Source: an uncultured Veillonella sp. (lineage in GTDB: Bacteria > Bacillota > Negativicutes > Veillonellales > Veillonellaceae). Taken from it: a stretch of 29,925 bases of DNA. Within the stretch, counting starts at the first letter, position 1. The number at the start of each line of letters is the position of its first letter. A program made the position numbers and the translations under genes. The notes beneath the pieces were generated by a model. It had not been told where the DNA came from. It searched no databases and saw only the letters and a list, made by a program, of their open reading frames with translations. Of the stretch, positions 24,146 to 29,925 are shown in pieces. The stretch is from assembly GCA_900757715.1 (NCBI GenBank), contig CAAEOZ010000228.1:1-29925 (forward strand), in the 5' to 3' direction.

Positions 24146-25615
24146 TTAGCTATTAGCTTCCGCTGCCGCTTTAGCCGCCTCTGCCGCCTTTTTCAAATTA
24201 GGCACAGATGTAGGGCATGTAGCAGGCGTACAAGCGCCATTAGGACCTAAATCTTCAGAACGGTTCACAAAGGTAGTATGTAACATGTGATGTGCTTTGT
24301 GGCTCATAGGTTTGCCATCAAAGAACTCAGCATACAATTTTTGGATATCCGGATTATCACAAGCAGCTTTTACAGTTACTTCTGCATCGCGAGTATACAA
24401 GGATGCAATACGAGCTTCACGAGCTTTGTCAGCCATCGGTAATTTAACGCGTGGTTGACCACCACCACCGATACAGCCACCACGACAAGCCATTACTTCG
24501 ATAAAGTCATAATGGATATTTTCTGCACGCATGCGTTCGATGAACTTACGCAAATTACCGGTACCATGAACTGCCGCTACATGTAATGTTTTATCCCCAA
24601 TCACTACGTCTGCTTCGCGAGCACCGTCCATGCCACGAATAGCTTCAAATGGAATCAATGTTTCAGGTGCATCTTCACCTGTCGCCATTTTGTAAGCCGC
24701 ACGCATAGCCGCTTCCATAACGCCACCAGTGTTACCGAAGATGATACCACCACCAGAGGCTTCGCCCATCAATGGGTCAAAAGCAGAATCTTCAAGATCA
24801 TCGAAGTTGATTTCTTCTGCGCGCAACCATTTTGCAAGTTCCCGTGTAGTAATACAGTAGTCTGTATCGCGCATTTCTGGTGTATTCCAGTATTCCGCGG
24901 AGGAATTCATTTCATCGCGACGAATTTCAAATTTCTTAGCTGTACATGGTGTTACTGCAACAGCCACGATTTGTTTTGCATCAAGGCCCATTTTTTCAGC
25001 AAAGTATGTTTTTTGTGTAGGCGCTTGCATAGCAATCGGACTCTTAGCCGTAGATAGGTTTGGCAAGAATTCTGGATAGAATGTTTCCGCAAACTTAACC
25101 CAAGCAGGACAACAAGATGTGAATTGAGGCAATACTGCATCACTATTAATAACACGTTCTAATAACTCAGATGCTTCTTCCATGATAGTCATGTCCGCAC
25201 CAAAATTTGTATCAAGAATATAATCGCCACCCAATTTACGAAGAGCGGCTACCATTTTACCTTCTACAAATGTACCAGCCTCAAGGCCGAATTCCTCGCC
25301 TAAACCAACACGTACGGCAGGCGCAGTTTGGAAAATGACGATTTTATTAGGGTCAGCAATAGCTGCTTTTACTTCATCAATTTCAGAGCGTTCATTAATG
25401 GAATCGAACGGGCAAATAGATGCACATTGACCACAATGAATACAAATTGGATGATCTCCATTAGTTGTTAAATCATAATAATCAAATACACCCATGTCTA
25501 CAGCACAAGCTTTACGACATAAGGAGCAGTTTTTACATTTAGTTAAATCTTGTACTAATGCAATATTTCCGTCTTCAATTGGTACGCGACGGTCTAAAAA
25601 TTGGTACTTACTCAT
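24146..25615 (-). CDS. [FeFe] hydrogenase, monomeric, with 2[4Fe-4S] ferredoxin domain
   Basis: Cytosolic enzyme that makes or oxidises H2 with ferredoxin-level electrons (489 residues). The N-terminal ferredoxin domain has two CxxCxxCxxxC motifs (C27/30/33/37 and C58/61/64/68). The H-cluster domain shows all three signatures. L1 is FTSCCPAW (C168, proton-relay, and C169), L2 is VTPCTAKKFE (C224), and L3 is VMACRGGCIGGGGQP (C377, C381). L2 has Thr where many enzymes have Met, and L3 has ACRGGC rather than ACPGGC, as in the group usually called B. A C-terminal ACTPATCPTS pair of cysteines and an Ala/Lys-rich tail follow. It stands alone with its own promoter and terminator; the maturases HydE, HydF and HydG are not nearby. 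Likely role: disposing of reductant from lactate or pyruvate oxidation. Confidence 0.93.
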   Translation of the reverse strand: MSKYQFLDRRVPIEDGNIALVQDLTKCKNCSLCRKACAVDMGVFDYYDLTTNGDHPICIHCGQCASICPFDSINERSEIDEVKAAIADPNKIVIFQTAPAVRVGLGEEFGLEAGTFVEGKMVAALRKLGGDYILDTNFGADMTIMEEASELLERVINSDAVLPQFTSCCPAWVKFAETFYPEFLPNLSTAKSPIAMQAPTQKTYFAEKMGLDAKQIVAVAVTPCTAKKFEIRRDEMNSSAEYWNTPEMRDTDYCITTRELAKWLRAEEINFDDLEDSAFDPLMGEASGGGIIFGNTGGVMEAAMRAAYKMATGEDAPETLIPFEAIRGMDGAREADVVIGDKTLHVAAVHGTGNLRKFIERMRAENIHYDFIEVMACRGGCIGGGGQPRVKLPMADKAREARIASLYTRDAEVTVKAACDNPDIQKLYAEFFDGKPMSHKAHHMLHTTFVNRSEDLGPNGACTPATCPTSVPNLKKAAEAAKAAAEANS

Positions 25616-25659
25616 GAGTTCCTCCTACTTAGGTAACGTTGTTATCGTTAATCGTAGAA

Positions 25660-25688
25660 ATTATACTATACATTGTGAGTTTTATCAA
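25660..25688 (-). promoter_or_regulatory. Sigma-A promoter of the hydrogenase gene
   Basis: -35 TTGATA (25683-25688), 17 bp, and a perfect -10 TATAAT (25660-25665), about 45 bases before the start. The AGGAGG ribosome site follows. This is one of the strongest promoters in the window, consistent with an abundant catabolic enzyme. Confidence 0.85.
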
Positions 25689-25747
25689 TAAACTTACACG
25701 TAATTCCTTTGCATAGCAGATATTAAAAAATGGCACGATAAAAGGAA

Positions 25748-27760
25748 TTATAGGCGTTCCTCTAATTCCATCCACCGTTCAGTGAGCGCATCTATTTGAG
25801 CCTGTGTTTCTTCTCGTTCCTCCATCAGTGACTGCATTTTTTCATAATCAGTAGCCACTTGGCTTATCATAACATCGAGGCCCTTTACTAAATGTTCTAG
25901 CTTAGGCAATTCATCCATAATATTAGCATACTCTGCTCCTTCTGCTTTATTGAGGCCTTTCTTTGGTATTTCTTTGAACGTATCTGTTTCATCACCAACG
26001 ACAACATTATCATCTCCAAGGGCATCTAACCTATCAGATTGATTATCAACAGAGTCATCGGTATCAGCCGCTCCAGCCTCTACAGCTCGTACGGCTTTGG
26101 AATTAGCCGATATACTATCATTTGCCATATAGAACGGGCGCTTGCCACTGCTTTTATCAAGAGCATCCTTGTAGTCAGAATAGGAGCCATGCACAATTTC
26201 AATATGACCATCGCCGGTAAAGACAAACAATTTATCCACTACGCGGTCTAGGAAGTACCGATCATGACATACTGTTACGATAACGCCACTGAAGGAATCT
26301 AGGAAATCCTCTAATACCTCTAAAGTTGGAATATCGAGATCATTCGTCGGTTCGTCTAGCAATAATACATTAGGAGCGCTCATAAGCAATTTCAAAAGAT
26401 ATAAGCGACGACGTTCCCCACCAGAGAGTTTTCGAATCGGTACACCGTGTAGTTCTGGTGGAAAGAGAAAGCGTTCAAGGATTTGTCCTGCGCTCAACGT
26501 AGATCCATCACCAAGTACCATATAAGAATGATCTTCACGAATATAATCTAGGACGCGCATATCTTCATCGAAGTCAGGCAGCTCTTGTTTAAAGTGAACA
26601 ATGCGAACGGTCTCACCTTTACCAATAGTTCCACTCGTCGCCTCGTAGGTGCCGTCAAGGATATTCATAAAGGTAGACTTACCAACACCATTAGGGCCAA
26701 CGATACCGATACGATCATGACGTACCACGTGATAGGTAAAGTCCTTAATCATAGGACGTTCATCAAAATAAAACTCTAAATGCTCAATATCAAAGATTGT
26801 TTTTCCTAAACGAGTCTTCAATGCAATAGGGTCCATTTGATCAGGGCGACGAGTTTTCTCCATATTCTTTAATTTTTCGTAGCGGTCAAGACGAGCCTTT
26901 TGTTTTGTAGTTCGCGCCAAGGCACCGCGACGCACCCATTCGATTTCCCGTTTTAAGAATTGACGCCTCTTTTCTTCGGTGGCAGCCTCACGAGCCTCTC
27001 GATCTGCTTTCAAGGCGATAAATTCTTCGTAGTTGCCATCGTATTGATACATACGACGATTGAATAGCTCTAAAATACCATTACATACGGAATCGAGGAA
27101 ATATCTGTCATGGGTACTGATTAATAATCCTCCTTGGCGAGCACTCAAATACGACTCCAGCCAATCGATACTATCTTCATCCAAATGGTTAGTCGGTTCA
27201 TCTAATAATAAAAGATCACATGGATATAACAAGGCTTGCCCCAATGCAAGGCGACGCTTTTGCCCCCCTGACAACATGGCTACCTTCTGTTCCACATCAG
27301 GAAAGCCCAGTTTAGATAAAATAATGCGCGCCTCTTGTTCTACTTGCCACCCGTCTTGTTGATCCATTTGCTCCAATGCATTCATATAGTCACGAGACAA
27401 TTTAGCATCATCACTACCAGACTCTTGCATTTGGCGATACTCACGACTAATACGTTCAAAGGCTTTTACCATTTGCAACCGAGGATGATTTCCATCAAGA
27501 ACGGCTTCTAATAAGGTAGATTCCAGATCAAAATCAGGTGTCTGCGCTAAGTAATGGATGCTGGCCTTACCATTACGCTCAATAGTGCCTTTATCAGCTT
27601 CCATTTGTCCTGCTAATATTTTTAGAAATGTAGACTTACCCGTTCCGTTAATTCCCACAAGACCTAGTCGTTTTTCTGTGGTAAAAGTAATATTCACCTC
27701 TTTAAACAACAGCCTTGTACCATATGATTTCTCTATGTTTTGTAAACTAATAACATTCAT
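25748..27760 (-). CDS. ABC-F family ATPase (Uup/EttA-like, ribosome-associated)
   Basis: A soluble twin-ATPase protein without membrane segments (670 residues), of the ABC-F family that acts on ribosomes and not in transport. Cassette 1 has Walker A GINGTGKST (about 36-44), signature LSGGQKRR (about 162) and Walker B LLLLDEPTNHLD. Cassette 2 has GPNGVGKST (about 354), LSGGERRRL (about 445) and LLLDEPTNDLD (about 464). The inter-cassette linker is rich in Arg/Lys (LARTTKQKARLDRYEKLKNM), as in the P-site-tRNA-interaction motif. An acidic, low-complexity linker (about 560-610) leads to a C-terminal coiled coil (about 615-670), as in Uup. Translational rescue or antibiotic-protection roles cannot be told apart from sequence. 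Confidence 0.92.
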   Translation of the reverse strand: MNVISLQNIEKSYGTRLLFKEVNITFTTEKRLGLVGINGTGKSTFLKILAGQMEADKGTIERNGKASIHYLAQTPDFDLESTLLEAVLDGNHPRLQMVKAFERISREYRQMQESGSDDAKLSRDYMNALEQMDQQDGWQVEQEARIILSKLGFPDVEQKVAMLSGGQKRRLALGQALLYPCDLLLLDEPTNHLDEDSIDWLESYLSARQGGLLISTHDRYFLDSVCNGILELFNRRMYQYDGNYEEFIALKADREAREAATEEKRRQFLKREIEWVRRGALARTTKQKARLDRYEKLKNMEKTRRPDQMDPIALKTRLGKTIFDIEHLEFYFDERPMIKDFTYHVVRHDRIGIVGPNGVGKSTFMNILDGTYEATSGTIGKGETVRIVHFKQELPDFDEDMRVLDYIREDHSYMVLGDGSTLSAGQILERFLFPPELHGVPIRKLSGGERRRLYLLKLLMSAPNVLLLDEPTNDLDIPTLEVLEDFLDSFSGVIVTVCHDRYFLDRVVDKLFVFTGDGHIEIVHGSYSDYKDALDKSSGKRPFYMANDSISANSKAVRAVEAGAADTDDSVDNQSDRLDALGDDNVVVGDETDTFKEIPKKGLNKAEGAEYANIMDELPKLEHLVKGLDVMISQVATDYEKMQSLMEEREETQAQIDALTERWMELEERL

Positions 27761-27791
27761 GTTCCGCTCCTATTTTGTAATTCTGTTATTT

Positions 27792-27820
27792 ATTATACTA
27801 CACATTACCATTGACAGTAA
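27792..27820 (-). promoter_or_regulatory. Promoter of the ABC-F gene
   Basis: -35 TTACTG (27815-27820), 17 bp, and -10 TATAAT (27792-27797), about 30 bases before the start. Its -35 overlaps the -35 of the divergent promoter at 27811-27839. Confidence 0.72.
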
Positions 27821-27839
27821 CAGACGCCCTCAGTAGAAT
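27811..27839 (+). promoter_or_regulatory. Promoter of the small acidic protein gene
   Basis: A perfect -35 TTGACA (27811-27816), 17 bp, and -10 TAGAAT (27834-27839), about 33 bases before the ATG. Confidence 0.78.
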
Positions 27840-27872
27840 AAACGTAACATATATATTCATGAGGAGGTCCAC

Positions 27873-28193
27873 ATGGCGACGGATATCGTTTTAGACTTTT
27901 ATGAAAGTATCAACTTTGAACTTATCGACATTGATGGGTATGACACATTATTTACTGAGCTCTTAGAGGATGGCACGTATGCAACTGTGTCCGATGATGA
28001 CGGCTATATGCTAGAGGACTTAGAGACACCAATCGTATTCAATGTATACGACGATAATGACTCCTTCCAATGGAGTGTTACCCTTGATGACTCTTACCAA
28101 TTAAAAGATTTATTGGATGGTGCCGAAAGTACGGATGCGTTCTTAGTTGCATTACAAAAACTTCGACAAGAACATATTGAACAGTATCAATAG
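27873..28193 (+). CDS. Small, very acidic protein of unknown function
   Basis: A 106-residue soluble protein with 27 Asp/Glu against only 3 Lys/Arg. It has the excellent ribosome site GAGGAGGT, its own consensus promoter and a terminator right after the stop, so it is a real gene. There are no cysteines, signal peptide or membrane segment. Alternating acidic turns and short strands (FELIDIDGYDTLFTELLEDG, IVFNVYDDNDSFQWSVTLDD) and a C-terminal helix (LVALQKLRQEHIEQ) loosely recall the acidic DUF1292-type proteins of Firmicutes. That is a resemblance only. It is divergent from the ABC-F gene and convergent with the glycosyltransferase gene. Confidence 0.85.
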   Translation: MATDIVLDFYESINFELIDIDGYDTLFTELLEDGTYATVSDDDGYMLEDLETPIVFNVYDDNDSFQWSVTLDDSYQLKDLLDGAESTDAFLVALQKLRQEHIEQYQ

Positions 28194-28230
28194 AAAAAAA
28201 GCGATGGCCTTTTTAGGTCATCGCTTTTTT
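28194..28230. terminator. Bidirectional terminator between convergent genes
   Basis: AAAAAAGCGATGGCCT (28195-28210) pairs with AGGTCATCGCTTTTTT (28215-28230), with one G-T wobble and a 4-nt loop. T-runs on both strands serve the acidic-protein gene (plus) and the glycosyltransferase gene (minus). Confidence 0.9.
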
Positions 28231-28237
28231 ACGCTGA

Positions 28238-29392
28238 TTAGCTAAGAGCTTCTTCAGCTTTTACCAGTTCATCTTGTGTACTAGCATCTAAGATTTCAAT
28301 GAGACTATTTACGATATCAGCAGCCCCATCCACATGCCATTCGCGAGCACGCTCAGACATTTGTTGTAGTCGCGGAGAATTAATTAACAGTGCAGTTACC
28401 ACATCTTCTAAGTTGTGAATATCACGAGCCCAGCGGGCACAACCTCGTTGCTCTAATAATTCTGCATTTGCCTCTTCCTGCCCCGGGATAGCATTAAAGA
28501 ATACCATTGGCAATCCGATTGTAACAGCCTCCATACAGGTCAATGCACCAGGTTTTGTGACGAGCAAAGACGATGATTTCATGAGCTCAGAAATATTGGT
28601 AGTATAACCATATACGGTGGTCTTCGTCTTCATAGATTCACTAAGGATAACTAACGATTCATAAAGAGACGTATTTTGTCCAGCTACAACGGTAATTTCA
28701 CCAATACCATTTACTTCATCTAGATGTTTTAAAGCCGTCTCAAGAGAGCCTAAACCCAAGCCACCACCCATAACAAGTACTTTCACAGGTTCCTCTAAAC
28801 TATACTCTTCAATAGCATCACGGAAAAAAGATCGACGCACTGGAATGCCAGATACATGAATACGAGATTCATCGATACCTGAAGCCACCATTTCAGGTAC
28901 CATAGACTCTGTTGCAACATAATAAACATCAATCTGTGGATAGAGCCAAAACTGATGACTACTAAAATCTGTCATAATAGCTACTAGTGGTACATCTATA
29001 TGACCTTGACGCTTTAAAATCGATGCCGCCCCACAAGGAAATGGATGTGTAAAAACCATTACATCTGGCTCTTCTTGTTGTACTAGCTTAAGCATGCGAC
29101 TTTTAAGTAGGTACGACAATGCGGTTTGCATAATAGTACCTCGTTTTTCCCCTTTCGATACGCGATAAATCATGTCATAGAGCATAGGGAATACGTCAAT
29201 CATCTTTATATAGGTACCCTTAATTAAATGCTCTACAGACATAGTTTCTGTATCAAGAAAATCAACATGAGTAATTGATGCTTGTGGCTCTTTTTCTTTC
29301 CAATATTCTTCTATGGCTCTTGCGGCTTGCATATGTCCAGTGCCGATTGAGGCGGACACGATGAGAACCTTCCTTGATGTTTCGTTATTCAT
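28238..29392 (-). CDS. MGDG synthase/UgtP-like glycosyltransferase (GT28)
   Basis: Glycosyltransferase of the MGDG-synthase/processive diacylglycerol glucosyltransferase type, related to MurG (384 residues). It probably transfers a hexose from a nucleotide sugar to a lipid at the inner face of the membrane. The N-terminal domain begins VLIVSASIGTGHMQAARAIE, the MGDG-synthase motif. The FTHPFPCGA and DFSSHQFWLYPQIDVYYVAT segments and LVMGGGLGLGS follow. The C-terminal donor-binding site has TKPGALTCMEAVTIGLPMVF and IPGQEEANAELL. No membrane segment is evident, so membrane contact would be peripheral. The acceptor is unknown. Confidence 0.88.
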   Translation of the reverse strand: MNNETSRKVLIVSASIGTGHMQAARAIEEYWKEKEPQASITHVDFLDTETMSVEHLIKGTYIKMIDVFPMLYDMIYRVSKGEKRGTIMQTALSYLLKSRMLKLVQQEEPDVMVFTHPFPCGAASILKRQGHIDVPLVAIMTDFSSHQFWLYPQIDVYYVATESMVPEMVASGIDESRIHVSGIPVRRSFFRDAIEEYSLEEPVKVLVMGGGLGLGSLETALKHLDEVNGIGEITVVAGQNTSLYESLVILSESMKTKTTVYGYTTNISELMKSSSLLVTKPGALTCMEAVTIGLPMVFFNAIPGQEEANAELLEQRGCARWARDIHNLEDVVTALLINSPRLQQMSERAREWHVDGAADIVNSLIEILDASTQDELVKAEEALS

Positions 29393-29412
29393 AATGCACC
29401 CTTTCTCTGTGC

Positions 29413-29421
29413 ATTATACCA
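29413..29421 (-). promoter_or_regulatory. Extended -10 promoter of the glycosyltransferase gene
   Basis: TGGTATAAT on the minus strand is a TGn-extended -10 about 20 bases before the start. It lies just downstream of the HU terminator, giving a very short leader. Confidence 0.6.
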
Positions 29422-29430
29422 TAAATAGAT

Positions 29431-29460
29431 AAAAAAAAGAGACCTCGAAAGATCTCTTTC
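29431..29460 (-). terminator. Terminator after HU
   Basis: Arms AAAGAGA (29436-29442) and TCTCTTT (29453-29459) and, on the minus strand, a run of eight T. It lies 15 bases after the HU stop. Confidence 0.8.
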
Positions 29461-29474
29461 ATATCCAATATGGA

Positions 29475-29774
29475 TTATTTTTTACGTTTTTTAGCTTTTG
29501 CAGCATTAACTTGTTCTTTCAAACCTTTACCAGCTTTGAATGCAGGAGATTTGGAAGCTGCAATTGTGATAGTTTTACCGTTTTGTGGGTTACGGCCTTC
29601 ACGAGCTGCGCGTTCACGAACTTCGAAAGTACCGAAGCCGATAACTTGTACTTTACCACCAGCTGCTAATTCTTGAGCTACTGTGTCAAATACAGCTTTT
29701 ACTGCTTTTTCAGCATCTTTTTTAGTTAATTCAGTTTTTTGTGCAACACTTGCGATTAATTCTGTTTTGTTCAT
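29475..29774 (-). CDS. hup: HU-family DNA-binding protein
   Basis: Histone-like nucleoid protein that binds and bends DNA as a dimer (99 residues). It starts MNKTELIASVAQKTELTKKD. The hallmark GFGTFEVRERAAREGRNPQN lies in the middle, with the DNA-intercalating arm RNPQNGKTI and its proline. It ends in a basic Lys/Arg tail. The strong AAGGAGG ribosome site fits high expression. It follows the MazG-like gene on the same strand, an order known from other Firmicutes. Confidence 0.96.
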   Translation of the reverse strand: MNKTELIASVAQKTELTKKDAEKAVKAVFDTVAQELAAGGKVQVIGFGTFEVRERAAREGRNPQNGKTITIAASKSPAFKAGKGLKEQVNAAKAKKRKK

Positions 29775-29825
29775 GACAGAACCTCCTTAAAATTACAATA
29801 CCTTAGAAGTGTATAAACCTCTAGG

Positions 29826-29925
29826 TTACTTTTCCTGCACTTTAGCCTCCTCCCAAAAAGCATCCAGCTCAGCTAATGAAAAGTCTTCCCATGAGCGATC
29901 GCTTTGGTTAACACAAGCTTCTACA
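29826..29925 (-). CDS. mazG: C-terminal end of a MazG-like nucleotide pyrophosphohydrolase (partial)
   Basis: Only the last 33 codons are in the window. They read ...SWEDFSLAELDAFWEEAKVQ EK-stop, which matches the C-terminal helix of MazG (pattern sLeeMdalWeeaK). MazG hydrolyses nucleoside triphosphates to monophosphates in the cytosol. The gene lies 51 bases before HU on the same strand, the usual mazG-hup order. The assignment rests on this short stretch and the gene order. Confidence 0.7.
   Translation of the reverse strand, partial: VEACVNQSDRSWEDFSLAELDAFWEEAKVQEK

Noticed and set aside
25701..25750. 10-bp inverted repeat TAATTCCTTT / AAAGGAATTA at the end of the ABC-F gene
   Set aside because: The loop is 30 bases, there is no T-run on the transcript, and one arm covers the stop codon. 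It is not a convincing terminator and may be chance in AT-rich DNA.
1..29925. CRISPR arrays, tRNA or rRNA genes, insertion sequences, prophage, riboswitches
   Set aside because: No spaced repeats, cloverleaf signatures, transposase motifs, terminal repeats or known riboswitch cores were recognised by eye.

Overview
The window reads as a piece of a Veillonella-like chromosome (Negativicutes, diderm Firmicutes). It is AT-rich and uses Firmicute-style ribosome sites (AGGAGG) and sigma-A promoters. It nevertheless encodes outer-membrane TonB-dependent receptors with an ExbB-ExbD-TonB motor and strictly anaerobic enzymes ([FeFe] hydrogenase, radical-SAM heme degradation). The genus is inferred from overall protein character, not from a database search.

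Layout. (1) 1-1544, minus: pfkB-type sugar kinase followed by a TrkH-type K+ channel subunit that runs off the left edge. (2) 1751-11207, minus: a 9-kb iron/heme operon in the order giant receptor 1, exbB, exbD, tonB, flavodoxin, hutW, closed by a strong terminator. (3) 11221-17443, minus: receptor 2, a tandem paralogue of receptor 1, preceded by an AraC-family regulator. All three upstream regions (AraC, receptor 2, receptor 1) carry Fur-box-like palindromes, and the two receptor promoters share a duplicated regulatory block. (4) 17550-20168, minus: an UlaA/SgaT-type PTS (EIIA, EIIB, EIIC) translationally coupled to a DUF454 membrane protein. (5) 20321-21508, plus: a deletion scar in which a FecCD-type permease is cut off and joined out of frame to the C-terminal half of a substrate-binding protein. 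(6) 21648-24093, minus: a small basic GAGRP-motif protein, a PiT phosphate transporter and its DUF47/PhoU-like partner. (7) 24053-25688: [FeFe] hydrogenase with its promoter and terminator. (8) 25748-28230: an ABC-F ATPase and a divergent small acidic protein sharing overlapping promoters. (9) 28238-29925, minus: an MGDG-synthase/UgtP-like glycosyltransferase, HU, and the C-terminal tail of a MazG-like protein.

How it works together. Regions 2 and 3 look like one inducible system. Low iron would relieve Fur repression of the AraC regulator and both receptors. The regulator probably acts on the near-identical 42-bp block at the receptor promoters. ExbB-ExbD-TonB energises uptake, and HutW with the adjacent flavodoxin would open the heme ring without oxygen and release iron. 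The most unusual feature is the receptors themselves. Each polypeptide of about 1,680 residues appears to contain two complete outer-membrane beta-barrel modules in series: a TonB-dependent receptor (plug plus barrel, about 890-925 residues) and then a porin-like barrel (about 730 residues) with its own terminal beta-signal. The porin-like half also carries a coiled-coil insert.
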